Of a stretch of 36,982 nucleotides of DNA, positions 1 to 7,556 are shown piece by piece. The notes under the pieces were generated by a model that saw only the letters and a list, made by a program, of their open reading frames with translations, ran no database searches and was not told where the DNA came from. Numbering within the stretch: position 1 is the first letter of the stretch; each line of letters begins with the position of its first letter. A program made the translations under genes and the position numbers. Location of the stretch: positions 1 to 36,982 of the forward strand of contig CAIMUP010000137.1 of NCBI GenBank assembly GCA_903844645.1, in the 5' to 3' direction. The DNA is from an uncultured Bacteroidota bacterium. GTDB lineage: Bacteria; Bacteroidota; Bacteroidia; AKYH767-A; JABDAW01.

Positions 1-87
1 GTTAAGCTATCTGGAGGAATAAACAAGCTATCTCCTTCCATAATTAAGCTATCTGTACGCATCATTAAGCTATCTGTGTAAACCACC
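1..87. repeat. 21-bp tandem array 1 (runs off the left edge)
   Basis: The core AAGCTATCT begins at 4, 25, 46 and 67, so the period is exactly 21 bp. Only about nine bases per unit are conserved; the other twelve differ in every copy. The last unit merges with the dispersed CCTGACAGG element that starts near 76. The array lies beyond the 3' end of the minus-strand gene at 236-922. The window edge probably cuts the array. No coding potential is evident. Confidence 0.85.
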
Positions 88-155
88 TGACAGGTAACGG
101 CAATCAACCTGTGACCAAGCATCCTGACAGCTGCCCCCTGCTGCTGTAAGGTTGC
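76..155. repeat. Dispersed CCTGACAGG element, compound copy
   Basis: The segment GTGTAAACCACCTGACAGG (76-94) recurs exactly at 23265-23283. A second part at 119-155 is an imperfect inverted repeat: GCATCCTGACAGC (119-131) pairs with GCTGTAAGGTTGC (143-155) at 11 of 13 positions. The G.A mismatch inside this stem is also present in the copy at 23936-23987. The element is intergenic, with no ORF. It belongs to a family with six loci in this window. Confidence 0.7.
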
Positions 156-235
156 ACCGTAATAAGTTATTAAAAAGCAAAAGCAGCCAGATAGGAACGC
201 AAATCGGCTTACAAATCAGGATATTTTTCGGTTAC

Positions 236-922
236 TTATTTCCCTTCCTTGCCCTTGAGGATGAAAATTTGGAAGCCGATATTGAAGTTTGATAACGGAA
301 TATTGGTGGAAAATAACCCATTCGTAGCCGCAGTATTGGTGCCTGGACCGGAGGTGATGGTCGTAATAGAATGTTCATAAGAAATTGCGCCGGTGGCGAT
401 TGAAATAGTGAGCCAAGGTTTAAGAAAATAGGAGAAGCCAGGAGAATAATTGAGATTATATCCCCGCACATTCAGCGAAGTAGCAGAAGTGGAATCGGGA
501 TGGTATAGAAAATTACTGACTTCGTTATCGCCCTTCCGAATACTGATGGAAAAAGAGTTGGTAAAGTACAGCTTCTCGGTAATGGCGGTATAAGTCCTCC
601 CAAAAAGCCCGTAATACCAAGAAATACTGTTAGAAATTGTCTTCGACGAGGGGATATTTTCCAGAATACTGTAGTTATTTACATAGCTCGTAGTAAGCCC
701 CAAAACAAAATTAGGGGTAATAAAATATCCCGCTTGCAAATTTCCGGTTAAGTTCTTGGTAGAAGACCGTAAACCATTAGGATTGCCCTCCGCATCAGCA
801 TTTTCGGTGGTCGGGTTATTATAAATTAGGCTTCCTCCTATCAAAAAGCGCCCCTCGGTAGGCTGCGCGATAAGGAAAGTATTCAAGAAAATGAGGGCGA
901 GTATCAAGCAGAGTTTATTCAT
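236..922 (-). CDS. Outer-membrane beta-barrel (porin-like) protein
   Basis: A 228-residue protein with a clear N-terminal signal peptide (MNKLCLILALIFLNTFLIAQ, cleavage after about residue 20). The mature part alternates short amphipathic strands with polar turns, for example FLIGGSLIYNN near the start, NLQAGYFITPNFVLGLTTSY around residues 60-80 and FNIGFQIFILKG at the end. This is typical of the small eight-stranded OmpA/OmpX-like barrels of Bacteroidota, which sit in the outer membrane and usually have no assigned substrate. The ATG at 920-922 is the only sensible start because it opens the signal peptide. A weak TTTCTTTG match to the -7 consensus lies on the minus strand at 992-999, about 70 bp upstream. 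It faces away from the gene at 1099. The family is inferred from architecture alone; no specific motif identifies a function. Confidence 0.75.
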   Translation of the reverse strand: MNKLCLILALIFLNTFLIAQPTEGRFLIGGSLIYNNPTTENADAEGNPNGLRSSTKNLTGNLQAGYFITPNFVLGLTTSYVNNYSILENIPSSKTISNSISWYYGLFGRTYTAITEKLYFTNSFSISIRKGDNEVSNFLYHPDSTSATSLNVRGYNLNYSPGFSYFLKPWLTISIATGAISYEHSITTITSGPGTNTAATNGLFSTNIPLSNFNIGFQIFILKGKEGK

Positions 923-1098
923 AAGATTATTTTTATTAATTGGTATTAAGTTTTTAGATTTTTGGTAAGGAATTTTAGGATCTTAAAGATGCAAAGAAAG
1001 GCATTTATATGGAAGTATGGCTGGGCAGTATGGAATACTGGTTTTCTTATCCAAAATTTTACTATTTTCGCATCCCACGTTACTAACTTTATATCGCT

Positions 1099-1962
1099 AT
1101 GAAAAGAAAAATATTGATTGCCTCGGTCTTTGTATCTGTTATATCATTAATCCTTATTGATGGGATGAATCATCCTGTTGCATCCTACCAAACTGGTGCT
1201 CCCCCGGGGGTTTCCGGTGATCCTTTCGGAGGGCATGCTACCTGTAATTCCGCAAACTGTCACTTTGGTGCGCCGGTAGATACTATGGCGGCGATGATTA
1301 CTACCAATATTCCGCCTACAGGATACATTCCGGGAGATACTTTTAACATTCGCGCCACTATTAATGCTCCCGGGCATGTTTTGTTTGGGTTTGAAATCTC
1401 TGCGCAAAGTCTTTCCGGAATGTATAGAGGAACGATTCTCGATACCAGTGCCGATACCCAGCTTACGATAGGAAATATTCACTATATTACCCAAACGTAT
1501 GGCGGAGCGGGTGGAAATAATACGCGGACATGGGCATTTAATTGGATTGCCCCTGCTGCTGGCAGCGGAAATGTTACCTTTTTTGGGAGTTTTAATAAGG
1601 CGAATAACAATTTTACGAACACTGGCGACAGTATCATCGTATCTTCTACGACGGTGATAGAAAATGTTACCACTTTTATCCCAAGTAATAGCATCGCTAA
1701 TGAGAATAATAAGGAACTAACTATCTTTCCGAATCCTTCCCATAGTATTGCCACGGTAAGCCTACCCGAAAATGTTGAAGCGATTACTTTTTATAATACT
1801 ATTGGACAAGAAATCGGTATTCCCTATACCTTTAATAAGGGAACAAATAGCGGCGGGGAGGTTATCCTGAATACTTCTGCCATGGGCGATGGGATTTATT
1901 TTATTACCGTAAAGAATCCAGACGGCAACGTACTCTCCAAACGATTTATCGTTACCAAATAA
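1099..1962 (+). CDS. Choice-of-anchor-V-like exported protein with T9SS type A sorting domain
   Basis: A 287-residue secreted protein. Residues 1-28 form a signal peptide. A Reeler-like / choice-of-anchor-V domain follows (about 30-190): it opens with TGAPPGVSGDPFGG, then CNSANCHFG, then beta-rich segments on 'GY-PGDTFNIRATI' lines. The CX4CH motif at Cys49-Cys54-His55 resembles a haem c attachment site, though canonical sites are CX2CH, so haem binding is unproven. Residues about 205-287 are a type A sorting domain (LTIFPNPSHSIATVSL ... GIYFITVKNPDGNVLSKRFIVTK), which directs Type IX secretion and surface anchoring. A near-consensus -7 element, TATTTTCG, lies at 1063-1070. The gene stands alone; array 2 begins 50 bp after its stop. 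Confidence 0.8.
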   Translation: MKRKILIASVFVSVISLILIDGMNHPVASYQTGAPPGVSGDPFGGHATCNSANCHFGAPVDTMAAMITTNIPPTGYIPGDTFNIRATINAPGHVLFGFEISAQSLSGMYRGTILDTSADTQLTIGNIHYITQTYGGAGGNNTRTWAFNWIAPAAGSGNVTFFGSFNKANNNFTNTGDSIIVSSTTVIENVTTFIPSNSIANENNKELTIFPNPSHSIATVSLPENVEAITFYNTIGQEIGIPYTFNKGTNSGGEVILNTSAMGDGIYFITVKNPDGNVLSKRFIVTK

Positions 1963-2011
1963 GAGGCGGCAACCGGTTTCGCAGGTATTCTTTTATCTAA
2001 TAAAAGGGTTT

Positions 2012-2200
2012 GGTATACTTTTCGGAGCGATCGGTATACTTTTCGGAGCGATCGGTATACTTATCAGAGCGATCGGTATACTTATCAGAGCGATCGGTAT
2101 ACTTTTCGAAGCGATCGGTATACTTTTCGAAGCGATCGGTATACTTATCAGAGCGATCGGTATACAATTCGGAACGATCGGTATACAATTCGAAGGATTT
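2012..2200. repeat. 21-bp tandem array 2 (nine units)
   Basis: GGTATAC begins at 2012, 2033, 2054, 2075, 2096, 2117, 2138, 2159 and 2180, giving nine exact 21-bp steps. Each unit also carries a CGATCG palindrome at its junction. A variable middle alternates between TTCGGAG, ATCAGAG, TTCGAAG and TTCGGAA. Both strands read open because 21 is divisible by three, so the seven-residue peptide repeats are an artefact. The array ends 36 bp before the promoter of the methyltransferase at 2268. Confidence 0.93.
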
Positions 2201-2235
2201 AATTCTCGCCGCGAGATTGTCTGCTAAATAATGTG

Positions 2236-2243
2236 TAGTTTTG
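2236..2243 (+). promoter_or_regulatory. Bacteroidota -7 element (TAGTTTTG)
   Basis: TAGTTTTG followed by CC matches the Bacteroidota sigma-A -7 consensus TAnnTTTG. It lies 25 bp before the ATG at 2268. It overlaps a possible TTG start at 2241 and so argues against that start. No convincing -33 TTG was found. Confidence 0.65.
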
Positions 2244-2267
2244 CCACCCGATAAAAAGGATTATACT

Positions 2268-2957
2268 ATGAAATCACAACTAAAACAATTGGCAAAGTAT
2301 TGCTTTAAACATATTGCCCGGCTTCCGGCAAAAGGGAATTGGTATTTTGTAAAGTCATTAATGTACGACATAGAAGGCAGGCAACAATTAGCCATCAATC
2401 GCGACTATGTCCGTCATAAAACTTTGGAACTTTGTGCCTATGAAATCCGCCAGAACAAAGTAAAAGGCAATGTTGCAGAGTTAGGCGTGTTTAAAGGAGA
2501 GTTTGCGAAGAAAATTAATGAACTTTTTCCGGAACGGAAGTTCTATTTATTCGATACCTTTGAGGGATTCGACAAGCGCGATATAAAAGATGAAACGGCG
2601 AACAAGTTTTCTACCGGCGACCAAGACTTTTCTAACACTTCGATAGCGTATGTTTTGAAAAAGATGACGACGCCCGAGAATTGCATTGTAAGAAAAGGAT
2701 ATTTTCCAGAAACCGCCGAGGGATTAGAAGACAAATTCTGCTTTGTCAGCTTAGATGCCGACCTTTATAAACCTATTTTGAATGGTTTGGAATACTTTTA
2801 TCCGCGATTAGAACAGGGCGGATATATTTTTGTACATGATTTCAACAATGCGCTATACAAAGGAGCGCGGGAGGCAGTGGTAAAGTATTGTTCGGAGCAT
2901 AAAATCTCCTATACCCCCATCCCCGACATCAGCGGGACAGTAATTATTACCAAATAA
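2268..2957 (+). CDS. TylF/MycF-family O-methyltransferase
   Basis: A 229-residue SAM-dependent methyltransferase of the macrocin O-methyltransferase (TylF/MycF) type, which usually methylates sugar hydroxyls in glycans or natural products. Visible motifs are the SAM-binding glycine-rich strand VAELGVFKGEFAKKI, the acidic loop YLFDTFEGFD, and the metal-site region SLDADLYKPILNGLEYFYPRL followed by GGYIFVHDFNN. The start is placed at ATG 2268; an in-frame TTG at 2241 falls inside the -7 element. Length fits the family (about 220-250 residues). The amino-acid permease begins 17 bp downstream on the same strand, so the two are probably co-transcribed. No polysaccharide cluster is visible, so the substrate is unknown. 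Confidence 0.82.
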   Translation: MKSQLKQLAKYCFKHIARLPAKGNWYFVKSLMYDIEGRQQLAINRDYVRHKTLELCAYEIRQNKVKGNVAELGVFKGEFAKKINELFPERKFYLFDTFEGFDKRDIKDETANKFSTGDQDFSNTSIAYVLKKMTTPENCIVRKGYFPETAEGLEDKFCFVSLDADLYKPILNGLEYFYPRLEQGGYIFVHDFNNALYKGAREAVVKYCSEHKISYTPIPDISGTVIITK

Positions 2958-2974
2958 CTTAACCCGCTTCGGCA

Positions 2975-4345
2975 ATGACAGAAGCAAAATCTAAGAATCC
3001 CTTAGTCCGCGGCTTAGGCTTAAAGGAAGCCACGGCTTTAAACATGATAGATATGGTCGGCATAGGACCATTTGTTACGATTCCCTTTATAATTTCTGCC
3101 ATGCATGGTCCGCAATGTATTCTTGCATGGGTATTGGGAGCTATTCTTGCACTATGCGATGGATTTGTATGGGCAGAATTAGGTTCTTCAATGCCCGAAG
3201 CAGGCGGCAGTTACGTTTTTCTTAGAGAGCTTTACGGAAAACATAAATGGGGATCACTAATGTCCTTTCTTTTCATCTGGCAGACGGTAATTCAAGCACC
3301 TTTAGTCATCGCCAGTGGAGCAATCGGCTTCTCGCAATACTTAGGATATTTATTTCCTACTACTTCGATGTATAATGCAGAAGGTTCGGTAATTCCGCAT
3401 ATAATTTCTGGAGCTTTGGTACTACTATTAGTGTTCCTTCTATACCGAAAGATTACCGACATAGGGAAAATATCCATTCTCTTATGGATAGTCGTCATCG
3501 GCACTATAGCCTGGCTGATAATCGGTGGTATCATGAACTTCCACTATGACCTTGCCTTCACTTATCCTGATAAAGCCTTTGAATTATCACCTATTTTCTT
3601 CACCGGTTTAGGCGTTGCATCGGTAAAGACTATCTATTCCTTTCTCGGCTATTACAATGTCTGCCATCTTGGTGCAGAAATCAAGGAACCGCAGAAGAAT
3701 ATCCCACGAAGCATCTTTATTTCCATCATCGGTATCGCTATTTTATATCTCTTGATGCAAATTTGTGTCCTCGGTGTAGTCCCTTGGCAAACAGGGAAGG
3801 ACTCAAAGTTTATTGTCAGTTTATTTTTTGAGAATATCTATGGTAAAACCGCCGCCATCATTGCCACAATCTTAATTCTCTGGATAGCCATCGCATCTTT
3901 GTTTGCGTTAATCTTAGGATATTCACGAATACCTTACGCCGCCGCAGTAGATGGTAAGTTTTTCTCTGTCTTTGCCAAGATTCATCCTACCAAAAAGTTC
4001 CCACATGTCTCCCTTTTGATCCTTGGTGCAGTAGCATTTATCTTTAGCTTACTCTTTAAATTAAAGGAAGTAATCACCGCCATCATCGTCATGCGAATCC
4101 TCGTACAATTCGTAGGACAATCCATCGGAGTTATTCTATTAAGATACCGCAAGAATGACATTAAGCTTCCTTTCAAGATGTGGTTCTTTCCCCTCCCAGC
4201 CATCATCGGAATTATTGTATGGATGTTTGTATTTTTCTCCACAGACTGGCAGTTTCAAGTAGCAGGAATCGGTATCATCCTTCTCGGTATCATCATCTTC
4301 CATATAAGAGCGGTGAGAATGAAGGAATGGACACCGTTTAAGTGA
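2975..4345 (+). CDS. APC-superfamily amino acid permease
   Basis: A 456-residue inner-membrane transporter with about twelve hydrophobic segments and a short hydrophilic N-terminus. It carries the characteristic first-helix region of APC permeases (MVGIGPFVTIPFIISA, about residues 27-42) and the following acidic-Pro-Gly signature ELGSSMPEAGGSYVFLRELYG (about 68-88). A mid-protein LGAEIKEPQKNIPRSI loop (about 230-245) is also typical. These proteins take up or exchange amino acids or polyamines using ion gradients; the substrate cannot be read from the sequence. Length is normal. It starts 17 bp after the methyltransferase stop, and no separate promoter was recognised. The TTC/CTT-rich codon use continues into nuoN. 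Confidence 0.85.
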   Translation: MTEAKSKNPLVRGLGLKEATALNMIDMVGIGPFVTIPFIISAMHGPQCILAWVLGAILALCDGFVWAELGSSMPEAGGSYVFLRELYGKHKWGSLMSFLFIWQTVIQAPLVIASGAIGFSQYLGYLFPTTSMYNAEGSVIPHIISGALVLLLVFLLYRKITDIGKISILLWIVVIGTIAWLIIGGIMNFHYDLAFTYPDKAFELSPIFFTGLGVASVKTIYSFLGYYNVCHLGAEIKEPQKNIPRSIFISIIGIAILYLLMQICVLGVVPWQTGKDSKFIVSLFFENIYGKTAAIIATILILWIAIASLFALILGYSRIPYAAAVDGKFFSVFAKIHPTKKFPHVSLLILGAVAFIFSLLFKLKEVITAIIVMRILVQFVGQSIGVILLRYRKNDIKLPFKMWFFPLPAIIGIIVWMFVFFSTDWQFQVAGIGIILLGIIIFHIRAVRMKEWTPFK

Positions 4346-4464
4346 TTCAATAATACCATTTTTATAGAAAGCCTTTTAATTAGTATTCAGGAATGGGCGG
4401 CGGGCTGTAGAAGTGCAAAAAATCCTTATCCTAAACCACCGTTATCCAAACCCAAATCTTTTAC

Positions 4465-4472
4465 TACTTTTG
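4465..4472 (+). promoter_or_regulatory. Bacteroidota -7 element before nuoN (TACTTTTG)
   Basis: TACTTTTG followed by CC matches TAnnTTTG and lies 16 bp before the nuoN ATG. This implies nuoN has its own promoter and a very short leader here. Confidence 0.65.
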
Positions 4473-4488
4473 CCCCCTCAAACAAATT

Positions 4489-5901
4489 ATGGACATATCA
4501 TACCTTATATTAATGAAATCGGAGGTGATTCTATCACTCTTCATTTTCCTTTTAATCATCCTTAAAATAAAGGAGAAGGAAGCCAATAATTCCTTGGTCT
4601 TCGACATCGTGAATCTATTCCTTGTCATCAACTTTATTATCGGTTTCTTCAACGATTGTAACGGTATACTCTTCAGCGGTATGTATCATACCAATAGCCT
4701 TATTGCCTTGGAGAAAAACATACTGAACTTCGGCGTGCTCATTATCTCTTTGCAAGCTTATTCATGGTTAAAAGACCACAAGCATGTCATCGAGTTTTAC
4801 ATTCTGTTACTTTCCACGTTGCTTGGTATGTTCTTCATGATTTCCAGTGGCAATTTCCTTTTGTTTTATCTGGGATTAGAACTTTCTACCATCCCTCTTG
4901 CTGCCCTTTCTAACTTCGATTTAGAAAAGAAGAAGTCTTCTGAAGCAGCCTTTAAACTTATCATCTCTTCTGCATTCTCTTCCGCTGTTTTGTTATTCGG
5001 AATCTCTCTTTTATATGGCACTACCGGCACTCTTTCATTCACCGAGATGCAACCTCTTATCAAAGGAACCGAATTGCAACTCTTTGCACTCGTAATTATC
5101 TTCTCCGGCTTTGCTTTTAAACTCTCTGCCGTGCCGTTTCACCTCTGGACAGCCGATGTTTATGAGGGTTCTCCCGTTGCCGTTACCGCTTACCTTTCGG
5201 TCATATCGAAGGGGGCGATTATGTTTATCTTTATCTCTGCCCTTTATACCGTTTTCCAGAGCATGGTTCACACTTGGTATCATATCCTTTTTCTGTCCTC
5301 GGTATTGACTATCCTTATCGGTAATCTCTTTGCGTTGCGCCAGCAAAACATCAAGCGTTTCCTTGCCTTTTCTACCATTACGCAGGCGGGTTATATCCTT
5401 CTGGGTATCTCTGCCAACAGTCCGATGGGAACGGCATCGGCTATCTATTTTATCTTAGTCTATATCTGCTCGAACCTGGGGGCTTTCGGTGTTATTTCAT
5501 TGGTTTCGGCAGTAACCGGTAAGGAAAATATTGACGACTACAAGGGTTTCTACACCACGAATCCCCTTCTCTCACTAACCCTTACCCTTTCGCTCTTTTC
5601 TCTGGCAGGAATTCCGCCAACAGCAGGCTTCTTCGGCAAATTCTTTTTGATTTCTGCCGGAGCAGCATCGGGGAATTATGTTTTCATTGCCATTGCAGCC
5701 CTGAATATGGTCGTTTCGCTGTACTATTATCTCCGTGTTGTCAAAGCTATATTCATGGACAAGAATACCACTCCCATTGTGCGCCTAACCTCTCCGCTTT
5801 CCATGAAAATAGCATTACTAATATGTGTAATCGGTATCGTTTTTATCGGATTGGTGAGCCATATTTTTGAACATATTTACTCATTAAGCAATAACCTGTA
5901 A
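4489..5901 (+). CDS. nuoN: NADH-quinone oxidoreductase subunit N
   Basis: A 470-residue polytopic membrane protein of the antiporter-like ND2/NuoN family. It is one of the proton-pumping membrane-arm subunits of respiratory complex I. About fourteen hydrophobic helices are visible. Conserved parts include the FYLGLELSTIPLAALSNF segment with its glutamate (about residue 130), the proton-channel region SGFAFKLSAVPFHLWTADVY (about 205-224; family hallmark K and H), and SLAGIPPTAGFFGKF near residue 375. Length is usual for Bacteroidota NuoN. No other nuo gene is present in the window; its upstream neighbour is a permease and it has its own -7 element. It overlaps the next gene by one base (TAATG), implying translational coupling. 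Confidence 0.92.
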   Translation: MDISYLILMKSEVILSLFIFLLIILKIKEKEANNSLVFDIVNLFLVINFIIGFFNDCNGILFSGMYHTNSLIALEKNILNFGVLIISLQAYSWLKDHKHVIEFYILLLSTLLGMFFMISSGNFLLFYLGLELSTIPLAALSNFDLEKKKSSEAAFKLIISSAFSSAVLLFGISLLYGTTGTLSFTEMQPLIKGTELQLFALVIIFSGFAFKLSAVPFHLWTADVYEGSPVAVTAYLSVISKGAIMFIFISALYTVFQSMVHTWYHILFLSSVLTILIGNLFALRQQNIKRFLAFSTITQAGYILLGISANSPMGTASAIYFILVYICSNLGAFGVISLVSAVTGKENIDDYKGFYTTNPLLSLTLTLSLFSLAGIPPTAGFFGKFFLISAGAASGNYVFIAIAALNMVVSLYYYLRVVKAIFMDKNTTPIVRLTSPLSMKIALLICVIGIVFIGLVSHIFEHIYSLSNNL

Positions 5902-6272
5902 TGGCTCTCACAAAATACCATATCCACGAAGAAATAGATGGAACAAAATGCTCCATTGCAGAGAAGAATTGCTCGAAAGAAAGGGCTTCTTTCTTGAAAG
6001 ATCTGTTAGAAACGAACGGCTTTGAAGTAAAGATAGGAATCTCTGCACCACCCAAAGCAATTGCCAAACCTGCTGCGCCAGATGCCGAACCGATAGAGGC
6101 AGAAGTTCCACCTGAAACCTATACTGTTGGCGTAACCGACATAGTTTTTAACCCTATTCATTCACTTTATAGCAGGGAACTGAAAACAAAGCATGGGCAT
6201 GTGGTAACTGTTGCATACTGGCTCCAAAAAGATGCCGTTTCTCACGATGATGTCCCGTATTATCAGCGATAA
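5901..6272 (+). CDS. Conserved-looking small protein coupled to nuoN
   Basis: A 123-residue soluble protein of unknown function. Its ATG shares the last base of the nuoN stop codon (TAATG), a classic coupling arrangement. The N-terminal half (about 1-50, KYHIHEEIDGTKCSIAEKNC ... FLKDLLETNGFEVKI) looks like a compact alpha/beta fold. A Pro/Ala-rich linker (about 53-75) follows, then a beta-rich C-terminal part (TYTVGVTDIVFNPIHSLYSR) ending in DDVPYYQR. No signal peptide or membrane segment is seen. Pairing with nuoN could mean a role linked to complex I, but no motif supports this. Confidence 0.7.
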   Translation: MALTKYHIHEEIDGTKCSIAEKNCSKERASFLKDLLETNGFEVKIGISAPPKAIAKPAAPDAEPIEAEVPPETYTVGVTDIVFNPIHSLYSRELKTKHGHVVTVAYWLQKDAVSHDDVPYYQR

Positions 6273-6290
6273 GGTTTCCAATTTCATTCA

Positions 6291-6818
6291 ATGATGGAGG
6301 GAATCAGCGCAGAAGAGATAGAAGGTATCGAAGATTTCATCTTTCGTTTGTCAGAAGCTCAACTGAATGAATGGAAAGCTAATCTAAAAGTGAAACAACC
6401 TTATGTATATACAGTATTTACTAGATTTATTAATAAAAACCAAATGCCAAATGAACAAGATACTCTGTTTCGCATCTTGTTTGTGGTACTAAAATGCTTC
6501 GATGTTTATGGTTTCGAGCTACCTTCTTTCACAGAAAAGGAAATGTCGAAGTATGATGTTAAATGGAGACAACAAATGACGGCAGGAATTGGAGAAGTTC
6601 ACCGAAACAATATAATAAAAGTAGGAGAAACCGTGCATCAGGGAACAATTTCTGCATACATTCACGATAAATGTATAGAAAAAGACGCGCCTAATTCACA
6701 AACTTCGTATGTTAAGACAGAGATGAAGTTTAACACTTTAAGTGTTGTCGTTTTGATGTATGGAAGTAAGATAGAAGACCTCCTTCGTCATCAAAACAAT
6801 ACCCTTTCCAAGCAATAA
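6291..6818 (+). CDS. Hypothetical protein, third gene after nuoN
   Basis: A 175-residue, mainly helical soluble protein with no recognised domain. It begins 18 bp after the preceding stop; two ATG codons stand in tandem, and 6291 or 6294 could be the start. The N-terminus is acidic (SAEEIEGIEDFIFRLSEAQL) and leads into amphipathic helices (VYTVFTRFINKNQMPNEQDT, LFRILFVVLKCFDVYGFELP). The C-terminal third (MKFNTLSVVVLMYGSKIEDL) looks beta/alpha. The spacing suggests it is co-transcribed with nuoN and the 123-residue gene. After the stop, an interrupted hairpin (6847-6870) precedes A-rich sequence; it lacks a T-run on this strand, so it is not called as a terminator. Confidence 0.65.
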   Translation: MMEGISAEEIEGIEDFIFRLSEAQLNEWKANLKVKQPYVYTVFTRFINKNQMPNEQDTLFRILFVVLKCFDVYGFELPSFTEKEMSKYDVKWRQQMTAGIGEVHRNNIIKVGETVHQGTISAYIHDKCIEKDAPNSQTSYVKTEMKFNTLSVVVLMYGSKIEDLLRHQNNTLSKQ

Positions 6819-6961
6819 GATACTCCCTTTCATCCTCCTTTTATTGTTGCGCCCCAAAAGGGGAACGCAATCATAAAAAAAGGAATGACAAATCCACTAA
6901 AACCTCCACCAAATCCCGCAAAAGGTACTCCTATTAAGATGCCTTTTATCGGTATTTAATA

Positions 6962-7171
6962 AGAAGATACACCTTTTGAACGAGGTGTTATTCCTTATTT
7001 AATAGCTATAATTGGTAATATAGGAATCTTGATTCCTTTTCTAATAGAAGCTACACCTTTTCAGTCAGAAGCCATACCATTTCGAATATAAGCTACACCT
7101 TTTCAGTCAGAAGCCATACCATTTCCAATAGAAGCTACACCTTTTCGGTCAGAAGCTGAACCTTTTAAGCT
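6962..7171. repeat. 21-bp tandem array 3a (ten registers, four degenerate)
   Basis: Good units begin at 7046, 7067, 7088, 7109, 7130 and 7151, with core AGAAGCTACACCTTTTC or its variant AGAAGCCATACCATTTC. Another clear unit begins at 6962, exactly 84 bp (4 x 21) earlier; the three units between keep only scattered identities such as CCTTTTC at 7035-7041. Register is thus retained through decayed copies. Two unit types alternate, so part of the array is effectively a 42-bp repeat. Confidence 0.88.
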
Positions 7172-7189
7172 TATGTTCATGAACATAAG
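7170..7189. repeat. Perfect 20-bp palindrome between arrays 3a and 3b
   Basis: CTTATGTTCATGAACATAAG is its own reverse complement over all 20 bases. A near-identical palindrome lies at 7379-7400, on the far side of array 3b. It could be a dimeric-protein operator or a hairpin end. Confidence 0.75.
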
Positions 7190-7237
7190 GTCATAAGGTG
7201 ATCCTTTTCACTGAATCTTATATACTTCTTGGTGATA

Positions 7238-7384
7238 AGTGTTCAAGACTATCAGAAAAGTATAGAAGGTTCCGAAAAAAGTGTAGAAGTTTCCCCGAAA
7301 AGTGTATAAGATTCTTGGAAAAGTGTAGAAGTTTTCTGGAAAAGTGTAGAAGATTTATGAAAAAGGTTCATCTTTTGGGCTTAT
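7238..7384. repeat. 21-bp tandem array 3b (inverted relative of 3a)
   Basis: Units begin at 7238, 7259, 7280, 7301, 7322, 7343 and, degenerate, 7364. The core is AGTGTAGAAG followed by a variable part and GAAA. Read on the minus strand the units contain CTTCTACACTTTTCC, which resembles the AGCTACACCTTTTC core of array 3a, so the two arrays are inverted relatives. A possible 64-residue ORF across this array is an artefact. Confidence 0.85.
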
Positions 7385-7400
7385 GTTCATGAACATGAGC
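7379..7400. repeat. Second copy of the ATGTTCATGAACAT palindrome
   Basis: CTTATGTTCATGAACATGAG (7380-7399) differs by one base from the perfect palindrome at 7170-7189, and an outer G-C pair extends it to 7379-7400. Together the two copies bracket array 3b. The remaining sequence up to 7556 is AT-rich with no recognised feature. Confidence 0.65.
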
Positions 7401-7556
7401 TTTTAAGGTATAGCATCTGATTTGGAAGCTGAACCTTCTGATTAAAATGGTTAATATTCTATTAGAAAAGGCAATGCTTCTATTCCAAAAGCTATTTAAT
7501 ATTCCCTAAAGACAACTTTAAATTTTAGATTTCGTTAAACATTTTCGAGGTTTGGA

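Noticed and set aside
2012-2200. CRISPR array
   Set aside because: The units are 21-bp direct tandem copies without unique spacers, the other arrays show the same pattern, and no cas gene is present.
1997-2231. Coding repeats such as YTDRSEK or VYFSERS on either strand
   Set aside because: A 21-bp period keeps all frames open by chance, and both strands give equally repetitive peptides. The same happens in arrays 3b, 6, 8 and 10.
2241-2267. TTG start for the methyltransferase
   Set aside because: It lies within the TAGTTTTG promoter element; the ATG at 2268 fits the family length.
6847-6870. Terminator hairpin after the 175-residue gene
   Set aside because: The stem is interrupted by an AA bulge and has no T-run on the coding strand.
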